From assembly GCF_020882245.1 (NCBI RefSeq), contig NC_083599.1:80595422-80659421 (forward strand): DNA of 64,000 nucleotides, given 5' to 3'. The notes below the pieces were generated by a model. That model was not told where the DNA came from. It did no database searches and saw only the letters and a list, made by a program, of their open reading frames with translations. Shown here piece by piece: positions 33,048-45,067 of this stretch; positions within the stretch are counted from its first letter, which is position 1; each line of letters starts with the position of its first letter. Source of the DNA: Rhopalosiphum padi (taxonomy: Eukaryota; Arthropoda; Insecta; Hemiptera; Aphididae). A program made the position numbers and the translations under genes.

Positions 33048-35535
33048 CAGTGGTTCTTAACCTTTTTTAGTTCAGCGCCCCCTTTATCGTAATAAACTAA
33101 TTGCTAACGCCCCCCTCGTGCAAAATCAAATTTTCTTCTTATAAATATATATATATTTGCTATATTTATTTTATTCATCAGTATATTATAACATTATTAA
33201 TTAAACTATTAAAGTAAAAACTCTTATTTTTAGATAGTTATGATTATATTTTACACCCCTTAACAAAACAATTTAATAATTTACTATACAAAAAGATTTA
33301 CTGAACCATAAAAAAAAAATTATAAAATATACAAATTATACCTATCAATGACTGCCTTGAGCCTGATGAGTAGCTGCTAATTTAACGATGTCTGGTTTGA
33401 TATTGGTCAAAGCTAAACGTAGATCACCTTTGTTGCAAATGTCCAACCGATTTCTTTGTTTCGTCAAAAGCTGGACAACAACGCTGAATCCTTTTTCAAC
33501 TAGATACGTTGACGGGAAAGAGAGAAGCAACGATTTAACTTGTTGCCATAGTTGTGGATAAGTGTCTTTAAGCTTGATCCAGGCAAGCTCGTAACCGACC
33601 TGCTTAAAAACAAGTTGTGCCTCACAGTCGTGTTTAAGATCGATAAATTCCATTTGTAAATGAGGTTCGAGATCTTCCACAGATTCAAACGAAAATGGAT
33701 CTAAAATCCAATTACAGATTTGTAACTCAAGTAGATCTTGAAATCTTGATTTCATGTCTTTTTTGAGCTGCAAAATATGATCAGTGAAAATTAGAATTTT
33801 GTCTTCTGGAATTAAACCATTTGCGTCTGAACATGACTTGAGATTCGGAAACTGAATCAGTTCTTGACGATTTATGTTTGTTCTGTAAAGATCTAATTTA
33901 AAAATGAATGAGGAAATTATTCCTTTGGCTTTAATAAAGTTCATCTTATTCCCTTGAAGCTTCAAATTGACTTCATTCATTTTTTCAAAAATATCTGTGA
34001 GGTACCCAATCTCAATTTTTCGTTGCTTCAAATTTTCTTTTAAGACAGGATCAATTTTATCGAGAAATTCAATGATAGAGTCAAATAATGCAAAAAAACG
34101 ACACAAACATTTTCCTTTGGAAAGCCACCTTACTGCAGTATGCAAAAGTAATCTTTCAAAATCTTCATCATTATCATGACAAAGTTCTCGAAACATGCGG
34201 TCATTGAGTGAACTTGCTGTAATCTTGTTTACAGCTTTTATGACGAATTGAAGGGTTTCGTGCAGCACACTGCTTAAGTTTTTAGCAGCTAAATGTTGGC
34301 GATGTATAACACAATGAACACAAATAACACCTGGGGCAGCTTTTTTAAGGTGGGCTATAAACCCAACATGACGACCGGTCATCGAAGGAGCGCCATCCGT
34401 TGCGCATGCAATAATATTTGTCAAGGGGACATTTTTTCTGGTAAAATATTCCTCCACCGCTTGAAAAATCGACGACCCTTTGGTATCAGTGATCAAACTT
34501 GTAGCCAACAATAATTCCTCGACGATTTCTTTACGTTCATTAATGAACCTCACGTAAGCTAGTAATATAGCTTTATTATCTGTCACAGTTGATTCGTCAA
34601 TCTGTAGTGCAAAATTATTTTCTCTTAAATAATTTATAAGTTTGTTTTCGATGTCATCTGCCATTTCATCAATTCTTTTGGAGACAGTGTCATTGCTCAA
34701 AGGAATTGACTTAATCATCTTATTGCTAGTACCCTCTCCTTGCATAGTATCGATTATTTCCTTGAGAGCCGGTAAAATAAGAGTTTCACCGATTGAATGA
34801 GGTTTACTGTTTTTTGCTATCAATAAAGACACCTTGTACGAAGCGACAAGTCCTTTATCAAGATCAGATGTTTGTTTTTTAAATAAACTATTCACAGTAG
34901 ACCGTTTTTCAATTTTTGCTTTAAGAGCCTGAAAAAACGAAAGTGGTTTCTCCAGTTTATCGGAATGAATTTTTGATAAATGATCTTTCATTCTTGATGG
35001 CTTCATTGCCTCATTCGAAAATGTTTTTTCACATATAAGGCACAACGGTAACTGTACATTAAGTGGTGATGCGATAAAACCAAACTTTAGGTACTCTACT
35101 AAATACTGACGGCACTTCTTTTTTGCACTTTGATCACTCATTATAAAAATATTTATTAGTGTTGTCAGAAAAACGCACTAGTTTATTCGAAAACGCGACG
35201 TTCACTGTAACGATATCAATCACGTACTGCAAGAGTGCAAGGTACAGTATACAATAGTCCAGAGCTATGGTTGAAAATGTAAAAATAAATCTATTATAAA
35301 CAGGACGTTCCCGATACGTAAAATGCGATTAGATAACATGCCGTATACCGTTACATAGCGTACGCAATTGTCGCAATTACAACTATTCTGATTTCACGTT
35401 CAATTATTGTATTATTTTTCATCTCCGAGTTTGAAAAAGCTTACCGCCCCCTCAACGCCCCCTTCAAAACTATCGCCCCCCAGAGAGACCGAAATGCCCC
35501 CAAGGGGGCGGTACCGCCCCCGTTAAGAACCACTG
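33048..35535 (-). mobile_element. hAT transposon, complete, 8-bp target duplication
   Basis: 2488 bp. Inverted ends cagtggttcttaac (33048-33061) and gttaagaaccactg (35522-35535); inside both are matching G/C-rich words (gcgcccccttta; gggggcggtaccgcccccg). Target duplication gtctacag at 33040-33047 and 35536-35543, perfect. The insertion splits the LINE between FSKAFDTVD and HIQLLSSLPGFG, and the frame closes when one duplication is removed. Confidence 0.97.
33345..35141 (-). CDS. hAT transposase, ZBED5/FAM200-like, intact 598 aa
   Basis: Uninterrupted ORF inside the complete hAT. N-terminal BED-like finger: LCLICEKTFSNEAMKPSRMKDHLSKIH (residues 33-60, Cys-x2-Cys...His-x4-His). Catalytic domain: NFALQIDESTVTDNKAIL (first Asp, near residue 180), NIIACATDGAPSMTGRHVGF (second, near 248), CVHCVIHRQHLAAK, and LLHTAVRWLSKGK near 338. 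The hAT-C region (FPSTYLVEKGFSVVVQLLTKQRNRL, near 540-565) contains the expected Glu context. The start ATG at 35141 is about 400 bp inside the right terminus, usual for this family. With intact ends and perfect target duplications it is the best candidate in the window for a recently active autonomous element. Confidence 0.93.
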   Translation of the reverse strand: MSDQSAKKKCRQYLVEYLKFGFIASPLNVQLPLCLICEKTFSNEAMKPSRMKDHLSKIHSDKLEKPLSFFQALKAKIEKRSTVNSLFKKQTSDLDKGLVASYKVSLLIAKNSKPHSIGETLILPALKEIIDTMQGEGTSNKMIKSIPLSNDTVSKRIDEMADDIENKLINYLRENNFALQIDESTVTDNKAILLAYVRFINERKEIVEELLLATSLITDTKGSSIFQAVEEYFTRKNVPLTNIIACATDGAPSMTGRHVGFIAHLKKAAPGVICVHCVIHRQHLAAKNLSSVLHETLQFVIKAVNKITASSLNDRMFRELCHDNDEDFERLLLHTAVRWLSKGKCLCRFFALFDSIIEFLDKIDPVLKENLKQRKIEIGYLTDIFEKMNEVNLKLQGNKMNFIKAKGIISSFIFKLDLYRTNINRQELIQFPNLKSCSDANGLIPEDKILIFTDHILQLKKDMKSRFQDLLELQICNWILDPFSFESVEDLEPHLQMEFIDLKHDCEAQLVFKQVGYELAWIKLKDTYPQLWQQVKSLLLSFPSTYLVEKGFSVVVQLLTKQRNRLDICNKGDLRLALTNIKPDIVKLAATHQAQGSH

Positions 35536-35543
35536 GTCTACAG

Positions 35544-36374
35544 TATCAAAGGCTTTAGAAAAGTCTAAAAAAATCACAATAGTTTTTTGGCCATCATCAA
35601 GTGCATTGTATAAGTATTTTGATACATTAAAAAGTGCATCAATAGTTCCTCGCCCCTTTCTAAATCCAAATTGATTATTTGATAGCAAATTATTTTCCTC
35701 TAAAAAGGTGATTAGTCTATTTTTTACTATTTTTGCTAAAGTATTAGAAATTATTAATTATTATTAATTATTGAAATAGGTCTATAGTTACCCAGTAATT
35801 GTTTGTCTCCATTTTTGTAGATGGGTTTAATAATAACAACTTTAAATTGAGATGGAAAAATACCTAGTTTTAAACTTTTGTTATAAATTAGCATTAATGG
35901 ATCTAGAACATAAGGTAAAATTTGTTTAATAAGTTTTACTGATATTTTGTCGTAACCTGCTGCAGTCTCCTCTTTTTGAGAGTTGAATAACTGAAGAATC
36001 TCTTTTTTATCAACTTCTTTGGTAAACATAATATCAAAGTTTTTGTCGATTGGATCTGTTTTTTCTATATTTATTGTTTTAAATTTTTTATTTAGATTAC
36101 TTCCAACGTTAGCGAAAAATTCATTAAAAGCGTTTTTGGTTCAGTTTGACAATCTATATATTTATTTTCATTTATTTTTAAACGTTTTATAGTTTCTTTA
36201 TTTTTCAATTTTTTACCAGTAATTTCATTTATTAACTTCCATGTAGATTTTGGATTATTCGATGCTGAAGAAAATTTTGATTTGTAAAAATTAATTTTAG
36301 CTAGACTAATTAAAGAATTTAGTTTATTTCTGTCTCTAGTAATGTCTAGTCTTGACTAGAGTCAAGACTAGAAC
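35544..36374 (-). pseudogene. LINE reverse transcriptase, N-terminal part
   Basis: From about 36340: NNPKSTWKLINEITGKK, then TAAGYDKISVKLIKQILPYV, KVVIIKPIYKNGDKQLLGNYRPIS, NNQFGFRKGRGT and VIFLDFSKAFDTVD (motif A with catalytic Asp) up to the hAT at 35543. Small frameshifts near 36140 and a stop region near 35740-35755. The endonuclease domain is absent because of 5' truncation. Confidence 0.85.
36345..36372. repeat. 11-bp-arm hairpin at the LINE 5' junction
   Basis: tctagtcttga at 36345-36355 and tcaagactaga at 36362-36372 with a six-base loop. It lies at the border between LINE sequence and the interrupted gene. Confidence 0.85.
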
Positions 36375-37341
36375 TTTTATTTTCGCAAAATGACTATAAA
36401 ACTTTGAAGTTTTATTTTCCTTTTGATAATGGGTTTGTTTTCAGATCATCTACCTGCGTTCCATCAGAATTTAAGAACAAAATGTTTTCAAAATCGTTGT
36501 ACTCTTTTGAATTCAACACCGTCCTATCGCTGTTGTTAATATCAATCAGGTAGTCGATGGATTTCTGAACATCGCCATTTTGGTGTGGTGAAAGTTAACA
36601 GTGCAAAGTTCTTTAAACCATTTATCCAAATCATTAACTATTTTCAGATCAAATGCTGGTGTTACAAAACCAACAACGATACGTGCAAGATCTTTGTTTT
36701 TATTAGTTTTGCCAGCTGCACCATAGTACTTGAACACGTCGTCTGAAATATTTTTTACCAGGTGACAGCAACACAAATTGAGTATGATTTTTGATTTCAT
36801 TTATTTGTGATTGTACAAGTAATCATAACATTGATCTAGGTAGTCAATGACATCCTTGCACCCGTTAAAAGCCTGTGCCAGCGATTTGATTATTGCCGTA
36901 GAGAAATCACTCGTCACATTCGCTATTCTGATACGTCAAAGCCGTGTTCTATTGCAAACTGTTTAAATGCATACTGCATTACCAATACCAAACTATGCAT
37001 AACCAACTGAAAATAGCTGTTGTTGATTGATTGGTACTTATGAATTCCACAACTGGCATCATGTGATCATTTGCTTTTATTACTGCTGCATAGTACAATA
37101 AACGTTTTTCTTGTTTTTTTTTTTAACGTAGTAGGTCTTATGACTGTACCCCTCGCGTCAAATGCAATATGACCGGTTTGAGTTTATTCAAAACCATCAA
37201 TTGCTCCTTACTGAATATGTAACATTCGAAGTTAGGATTTTTTTTGGGGTGGGGGGGGGAGGTGACACGTATTTCACGAATTCTGAGTTTTCAGAAGCCA
37301 TTTGCACCATATTTAATCGGCAATCGCTATTGAAATCAAAC
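36375..37341 (-). pseudogene. MULE transposase core of the Ulp1-bearing protein
   Basis: Continues the 37342-39218 ORF. Near 37160 the reading FDARGTVIRP gives the presumed first catalytic Asp. Near 36900 TSDFSTAIIKSLAQAFNGC gives the second, followed by the Cys/His block NLCCCHLVKNISDDV near 36770. After 36590 it runs IDYLIDINNSDRTVLNSKEY to LSKGK, where a stop occurs just before the LINE. At least five stops or frameshifts are present, one at a C/G-run near 37247. Order of blocks and spacing are those of Mutator-like transposases. Confidence 0.75.
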
Positions 37342-39218
37342 TTACTCAGTCTCGTGTGACACTCTGTTATACACACTGGTCGATTTTATGTTTTGAAGGT
37401 TCCCTCGTTTAATCTTGCTAGGAGAAGATTTCATAACATGTTTTTTCCTCATAACCAACGGTTTTGTGTGGCTCGTCTCTTTTCGATAACTCATTCGCTC
37501 CGGTCCTCTTAGAAAGTTTGTTAATTTTCCACCATGGCTAAAGTTTATTTGATTGCTAAGAACATACACCTTAACGGCGGTTTCTTTTTTTTTTTCAAAA
37601 TCAAACTTAAAACTTTTACAAGTATTGTGTCTGCAATAACCATAAATACTAGTGAATTCACCGCGACTATTTTTATTAACATTTTTTATGGACAGAACAC
37701 AAGAGTTATTTACGGTTACAAACTTATCTCTAATAAACATATTTCCAAGGTCCTTTGACATTCTATCATATTCATTAGACAACTTTTCAAGTTTATTCCA
37801 TTCACTAATAGATAACTCAAAAGTACCCTCTATAGTGTTTAGATACGAAAAATTATATCGCTTTTCTTTTTTATTTTCTAGGTCACCGCTTATTGTCGAC
37901 GGAAATATGTTTTTGGAATTCCTGGGAAGCGCTTTTGCGTCCGTCTCAGGAGTGCTACAAGCCACAATAGTTCCTGAAAATGTTATCGGAGTTACAGTAT
38001 CTATCATCTCCGCCTGATTCGGTAGCATTATAAATTTCATAGGAGAATAATCATCGTCAACATAACTTTTATGATATTTAAAATCAACGGCTTGCGATGA
38101 ATGTGTAAATGTTTGTTGTGTAGAAATGTCTACTTCTAACCTAATTGGAGTAGAAGTAATAACATTAGAATAGTTAGCAGCCAAAGAGTTGTTTGTTTCT
38201 TCGATCGTTTTAATTTCACCGGATTTAAGGAAACTGTTGTTCAAAGCGTCTAACGTCCAATTAAGTTCGGAGACTCCACAGTCACTCTCTAAATGTCCAT
38301 TTGTTTGTTTTATCGCTGTACACTTAAAAATCTCTGATTCCATGTCACAGTTGGCTTTAAAATCTAGTTTTCGCTTAACATCCCTCCTCAGTACTTCGTT
38401 TGAGGGCGTGTCAAAATTTGTTTTTTTATTAGTACTAGCAATTGTACGAGGATCTCTAGTACAGCTATTCAGTACTGTGATATTTTCAGTTTCATAGGGA
38501 TTCTTACCTGAATTGTCGACCCTTAAGTTTTTGACATTGTCATTGATTCCTAATTTGTTGGACTTACAACTTATATTTGACAATGAGTGTTGAGTGACAT
38601 CCACTACTCTGTCACCGACACCTAAATTGTTCTCAACAATAGACTCGCCGATTTGTACCGGCAAAAGTGTGTCGAAACCTTCATCACAATTTACAGGTAA
38701 AGATATTTCCTTGATTATTGTATGAGACCTTTGACTCTTACGGACTAAACTTATTTTATTTTTTTTACTTATAGCCATTTTTTTTAATCTACAAATTTCA
38801 ATTGCAGCTGAATATGGGTGTAGGGCCAATTCACTGTTTGGTATTAAATATTTGATGTTTGAGGTATATTAGTTTCTGTAGTTCCTCTAACGAGTTTACA
38901 CAGCGTTGAGTTGTTCGCTGACAATGCATGAACTACATCATAACTAAGTTTTTTTATATTATTTGTTTTAAATACCTCTTTGCAAATATCTATTATTCTT
39001 GGGTCAGACATTTTAACAGTTTCATCTATTATAGTTGGGTATTTTAATCTAATGCAATCAGTAACATCCTTAACTCTATTCTTAAGACTTTTGAATACGC
39101 CCACATATTTTTTTTTTGTTATGGGGTACTTCTATCTTATTATCACTCTCAAAAAGTGTGGAGAGTTTGACGTACCGTTTATTCCACTGCATTGCTCCAT
39201 GTCAATGCTATTGGACAT
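37342..39218 (-). pseudogene. N-terminal part of the Ulp1-bearing Mutator-like protein
   Basis: Probable start at ATG 39218 (MSNSIDMEQCSG). A short helical segment (KSLKNRVKDVTDCIRLKYP, open 39104-38844) is followed after a frameshift by a 495-codon open frame (38829-37342). Most of it is hydrophilic, Ser/Thr/Asn-rich and probably disordered. Residues about 380-470 form a basic Cys/His-containing block (SIYGYCRHNTCKSFKFDFEK, NQINFSHGGKLTNFLRG), resembling the DNA-binding fingers that precede MULE cores. It ends at TGA 37342-37344 by a one-base shift, after which DFNSDCRLNMVQM continues into the transposase core. No introns are needed. Confidence 0.65.
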
Positions 39219-39788
39219 TGTGATTTTTTTTGCTTAAATAATAAAGAAATAACTTGTTTTATTGTTTTAATGTGTTAATGAAAGATACTATGTATAGAAA
39301 TAGTATAATTTATTAAAAGTTCATAAATTAGTATAGGTACACACACTGAACTAAAGGTGTTTGTATTAATAGTACAGTATACTGAACTTAAAATCAAATA
39401 TTTAATCAGGCAAATAGGTTTAGAGTTCTCAATACTTTAGTATACACTCTTGCCGTGGTATAACACCAGATTTAAATTGTATATTATATATAATCAGGGC
39501 TCGGGACTTTATGTGCTTAAAATCTTAAAAATATGCGCATACATATGCACCAAAAAATATCAAAATATGCGCTTTAATATGCATTTATTTTTAATTAAAA
39601 AATACATACTTATTCAAATTTAATTTAAAAAAAAAACATATCTTGTATATATGACTAAAAATGTATATTTTATACATGCTATATTACTAAAATAAAATGT
39701 AAAAACTGTTGAATGGGAGGTCTTTGGATTTTTCAACACTCAGCATCTTCTATACCTAGCAATTATAATTTTTATGTATTAAAAATAA
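39219..39788. other. spacer with a hAT-like end
   Basis: Near 39497 the sequence cagggctcgggac begins a stretch with repeated tatgcgcat / tatgcgctt words (39530-39580), likely the 3' terminal region of the CGGBP1-like hAT whose gene starts on the right. A matching opposite end was not found near 41300-41550. Confidence 0.4.
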
Positions 39789-41303
39789 TCATTTTATAAT
39801 TCTAATTATGTACTTACTTGCGTTACACTGGATTATCAAATGTTTTTTTATGTTCTCGACTTTGAAAGACCTTCTATTATTTGTAAGTAAAGTTTTATAG
39901 GCGGAAAATGATCTTTCTACGTTTACCGATGTGATGGGAGCATATTTAAAATATGTCAGATCATTAATATCTAAGTCTTCTGGTAAGTCTTTCATGTCAA
40001 TTAATTCACCATTAAGAATGTTTTTAATTTTCTTTAGCATAGCAAGACCAACATTTTTCTTCAATACATTTTCCATCTTTGTACAGATATTTTTCCCAGT
40101 TGTCCCAGTAAGACATTTCATTGCAACACTTACATTGTCAATAATTTCAATTGAATCAGCTAAAGAAACACCTTCAGTTTGCAATTTTGTAATTGATGTA
40201 GTAAGAGAACTAAAATTTGATTTTATGTAGACTAAATCATTTTTAATGTGAGGTGTTGCCAAGTATTTTTTTGCATTTTTTATACTCAAAGCATCCTCTG
40301 AATCTAATTTATTTACAATATTGAAAATGATCTCAAAGTGTTCACAGTAATATATGGCTGCATTTATCCAGGTGCCCCATCGTGTTATTACTGGCTCTGG
40401 AGGTAAAGGTAAATCCGGTGCCTCAGTTTTAAAAAGAAGCATGCGAGATGGAGCTTTTCTAAATATTTTTTTGATATTTGAAATCAACTGATCAACAGAT
40501 TCATATTGGCTTCGTACTTGTTCAGCCACCCTGTGTAGCCCGTGAGCAGTACATGTAACGTGTATCATTTTGGAATATAAAGCATTTAACGTTTGACCAC
40601 ATTTGACCATGTAAGGTGCTGCGTCCGACAAAAATAATAAAACATTGTCATGTTTTATACCATCTGGCCATAATATAGATAGAGATTTGTCAAATAGCTT
40701 ACTAACTGTAGAATAATTAGCTTTTTCCAGTTCTTCAGTGTTCAAAAGAAATATTTTTCCAGATTTTTCAGCTTCCAAAGTACCGATAATCACGTTTGCG
40801 ATAAATCGACCTTCAGCATCGGTCGCGTTTCGTCGATCGATATCCAAATTTTATGATCAGAAATATATTCTCTTATTTTTTGCATAGTTTCAATAAAACA
40901 ATCATCAATATAGCCTTTTCTTAAAGTTGTTTCGTATGGTATCTCTTTCCCTGTGTAAGATTCCAAAAAATGTCTAAATACTTGGTTCGATAATTTATTA
41001 AATGGAATGTTAGCCGACAGCAATGCTTTACATAAGTCCATATTGAAAGTAGACTTTTTAGTTGTATTAGTTTGTGTAATCATTTGTTGGGTTCTTGTAT
41101 TGAACATTTCCCTCCGTTTAATCATTTTCACATGTTTAACTGTTTGTATATGTTGTATTACACTAGATCGCCGTTCATATTCTACTTTAATTTCACATAT
41201 TTTGCAGAATAAAACTCTTCCGTCTGCGGAAAATACATTATCCCCAAATTCCGAAATAAAACTTTTTAACCGACTAACTTGTGTTTTTTTTTTCTTTTGG
41301 CAT
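39789..41303 (-). pseudogene. hAT transposase, CGGBP1-like, nearly complete
   Basis: Starts MPKEKK at 41303. A T-run at 41284-41293 must be one base shorter to enter the main frame (SRLKSFISEFGDNVFSADG). The N-terminal finger RVLFCKICEIKV...HIQTVKH is of BED type, then ALLSANIPFNKLSNQVFRHFL as in CGG-binding protein 1 relatives. KIWISIDE gives the first catalytic Asp; immediately after it a 2-bp CG insertion near 40826 shifts the frame. DNVLLFLSDAAPYMVK gives the second, CTAHGLHRVAEQVR the Cys/His block, and TYFKYAPITSVNVERSFSAYKTLL the hAT-C region. The last codons before 39829 run into a GTAAGT donor, so a small 3' exon is possible. Confidence 0.85.
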
Positions 41304-41547
41304 ATTATAACACAAATACGAGCACTAATAAATACAAAATAACGAATACAAATACGAACACGACAACGATTGACGATATATGCATTGACACGATAACGAT
41401 CGTAGTCCGTCGATCACTGTGTACTGGCAAACAAAATAATACTGTAAATGTAAAAGACAGATTAAATAATAATAATATTGTCTTCAGAGCTATAAATAAA
41501 ATGGGTTGTACACTGCTTCTACTACTAAAAACGAGCTAAAAATTAAA

Positions 41548-44500
41548 ATGGATAAAAATAAAGTGTTTAGTATTTTCAATTTTAAAAGTGATAAAAATTA
41601 ATCCTTAAGTGAAAATAATGAACCTCAAGAAGCACTTGAAAATAATTCTGTTGCTGAAGTTGACCCTGATGATCCACCTGTTTTACCGGATGTACAAAAG
41701 TTGCGTTCGGAGAGTATTGATATCGGGGATATAAATACAGGCCCGATTCGTCCAAAGTTACAGGTATGTTTTCATAAATTAATTTATAAATATTACGTGG
41801 TCATTACTGATTTTACAGAAAGTTATATTTTATTTTTAAGAAAAATAAAGGTTGTTACTTGTCACTAGTTTTAATGTTATAAGTTATTACTTATAGGTCA
41901 TAAGTAATTAGTAATGTTATGAATTATAACTTATAATTAACATATTCAGTAATAACTTAGTTATAATCTATTGCTTAATTATTCATTATAGACATATCCA
42001 AAAACTGTTTTTGGCAAACAAAATAGAGGATTTTCATCTACATTGTTTGATGGGTTTCCTTGGCTTGAATATAGTATTCAAAGGGATGCTGTATTTTGCT
42101 ACCCGTGTAGAGTTTTTGGAACTGGGAGGTCAGAAGATACTTTTGTTACCAAAGGGTTTAGAAATTGGAAAAAGGTATGTTTTATTTTTTTTTAATTATT
42201 CCAAATAGACACAAGCTTGTTGATGTTTTTCTTTTATTTACATAAAATGTTAAATTATGTTTTAATATTTTTAATTAGATAAGTGGATCTATTTCTAAGA
42301 CTTCCAAATTTAATTCAAAGTCAAAATTAGAAATTCATGCTACAACTAAACAACATTTGATTAATTCAGAAAAATGGGCCTCATATACTCAAAACATAAA
42401 ATTAGGTTCTGTACATACTCAGATGGCAAGTGCATATCGTGAAAAAGTATTAAAAAATAGAGCTTACATAAAAAATCTGATTGACGTAGTTTTATATTTG
42501 GGACGTCAAGGACTAGCATTCCGTGCGCACAACGAAGAAAAAACATCAATTAACCAAGGTATAACATTTTAAATTCAGTCTTCAATATTATGGTTTTAAA
42601 CTTATATTTTTATTTGTAAGATGTATCACTTACATAAAAAAATGAATTTTGTTTTTTATATTTATATTAATGGAAGTCAAAGTATAATATAAAATATTAT
42701 TCTTATGCCATACAATAATTTTGTTTTAAGGTAATTTTAAGGAAGCTTGTGTTTTACTGTCTAAATGTAATGAAGAATTTTCTACTTTATTCAACGAAAA
42801 AACCAATTATACTAGTTGGTCAATCCAAAATGACCTTGTAAACATCTCTGCTCAAATGATAAAAAACACGATTGTCAATGAGCTGACAGAAAGTTGATTT
42901 TTTAGTGTCATGTGTGATGAAGCAAGGTAATATCAAAATTAAATACAAATACTGTGAACTATACTGCCTTACTGGTTAGGTATATTATAGGTAATATCAA
43001 ATAGGTTTAATATTTTGGATTGTTTTTTCTTTTTAGATGTTTCAGACAAGAGCAGATGTCGATTTGTGTACGTTATACCAAGAATTTAAAAGTTTATGAA
43101 CGATTTTTAGGTTTTATTGATGTGTCCCAGAATCTAAACGCAGAAGCTTTGGCTACTGCTATGGTTAGTTTTTTTGAAATAAATAAAATAAATGTAACTA
43201 TTGTAGCCCAAGCATATGACGGTGCTAATGTTATGTCGGGTAAATTCAACGGAGTACAACAAAAAATTAAATCAAAATACCCGTATGCTGTATATACTCA
43301 TTGCATGGCACATCGTATAAATCTAATTGTTCTAGATATGTGCAAATTGGTAAAGCTATGAGGAATATAATATTAATAATACAAATGTATACTTATTAGT
43401 TTATTAAGTAATAACTAATAAGAATGCATGGAAAAAATAATTATAAGTAAAAAAATTATAATTTTTTTTTAGGATACTAGAATAGTATTTAATTGTCTTG
43501 AAACATTGTATGTTTATTTTTCACAACCTGCTAATGATGCAAAATTCACCGAGATTCAAGTAAAATTAGGTATTAAAACTTCTCTGACTCGTTTAAGTGA
43601 TACACGTTGGAATTGTCGTGTAAGAAACTGTGTTGCTGTAAAATTAAACTTTAAAGCTATAGTTACATTGTTAAATGATGAAATCAATTCTTCCGCAAAT
43701 AAAGATGTTGTACAAGCAATGGGTAAGAATAATAATTTTGATTCTACTTGAATTATAACTATTTAAAAAAAAAATATATAGATAATAAAACCATAATTTA
43801 TTATTTTATAGGCATTATGACTATTATTACTAAACCATCATTTATTGTTAATATCATTATTTTGGAAGAAGTATTACAAATTATTAATATATTGTCTACT
43901 CAGCTACAAAAAAAAGATGCTACATTAGGAAGCGCTGTTACTTTAATTGAAGGAGTCATTAAAACCTTTGAGTCCTTACGCACAGAAGTTAAATTTCATA
44001 ATATGTGGGAAAAAATAATCAATTTTACCAAAATCAATAATATAATACCAGATTTCCCAGGTAATAAAATTATTTAAGTTTTTCCTAAACTTATTTTATA
44101 AATATAAATATCAACAAATATAGGACATAGGTACATTTAATTAATGGTTTTTAAAATAGTTGTTACTAATTAAGGTCAGGACAAATATTAGGTGTCTTGT
44201 TTTATCAATAAGCATTTGCTATTTTATGTTTTTTTGAGCAGTTAAGTTTTTATAAGTTAATTATTGTTACTGTATTATGTTATAACTACCTAGGTATCTA
44301 GCTGCAAATATTTAATATTCTAATGTTTAATCTATATTATTTATTGAAGTTCCTAATAGTAAAACAAGTAAACGTCAACGCCAATCAACAAGTAATTTAG
44401 AAGATTTCCATGTTTTTGCAACTACAAGTTCTGAGCAACAAAATCAAAATGAGTTTAATCAATATACAGAAAGTTATTGGAGGACTCATTATTATCAAAT

Positions 44501-45067
44501 TATAGACACTTTAATAATACATTTTAATAAGAGGTTTTCATCTAATAGTTTGGAATTGGCAACATCTATTGATAACTTTCTTAAAATTAATTATTATGAG
44601 AGCCAATATTTTATTGAACAGTACAAAGTATAGTTTTTATATTTAATTATTGTATTAATGTTTTTAAATATCAATATGTTGATCAATTTTTATGATTTGG
44701 TTTTTAGGATTTATTAAATGTGGATTTAAATACCCTTCAATCTGAAATGCTTGTGGTAAAAAACTGTGTGTCCCGAAGAAACCCCAATTTCACTTTGGAC
44801 GATATTAAATTAATCATGGATGCAGAGCTTTATCCTAATTTCTATAAACTGTTATCATTATATTTAACAATACCTATTAGCTCTGCGACATGTGAAAGAT
44901 CGTTTTCAGCAATGAGAAAGATTAAAAATTGGCTTCGAACATCTATGAATCATGATAGATTTTCAAATTTGTCATTAATTTATATAGAAAGAGATATATC
45001 AAATGAATTATCCAATGAAAAAATAGTGGATAAATTTGCAAGTTCTAATCGAAAGTTCCAATTATAA
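41548..45067 (+). pseudogene. hAT transposase, ZMYM1-like, nine exons, frame preserved but two stops
   Basis: Exons 41548-41763, 41992-42174, 42279-42558, 42731-42926, 43037-43349, 43473-43722, 43812-44060, 44350-44627 and 44708-45067. All eight introns have GT..AG borders and matching phases, total 775 codons with stop. Domains: acidic head with PPVLPDVQKLR; TTF finger (FPWLEYSIQRDAVFCYPCRVF); DUF4371 with MCDEA, VAQAYDGANVMSG and YTHCMAHRINLIV; then LTRLSDTRWNCR; hAT-C with PISSATCERSFSAMRKIKNWL. The only defects are TAA at 41599-41601 and TGA at 42896-42898; there is no frameshift. The frame survives nine exons, so decay is recent or the stops are errors. A likely right terminus (ttgcgcctatg) lies near 45312-45321; the left was not found. 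Confidence 0.85.

Larger units (their letters stand above)
31664..36374 (-). mobile_element. non-LTR retrotransposon (Jockey/CR1-like LINE), 5'-truncated, split by a hAT
   Basis: Minus-strand LINE whose A-tail is the T-run at about 31663-31679. The 5' end is at about 36374, within ORF2, so it is truncated. With the inner hAT (33048-35535) removed it is about 2.2 kb and contains the reverse transcriptase and C-terminal region. The flanking host ORF reads A-rich on both sides (aaaataa words), the likely target duplication, but the poly(A) obscures its exact length. It lies in the Mutator-like Ulp1 gene between its LSKGK region and the IPDEFHN region. Confidence 0.8.

Noticed and set aside
37534..38497. 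Plus-strand ORFs within 37342-38829
   Set aside because: Shadows of the 495-codon minus-strand frame, which matches the Mutator-like protein layout.
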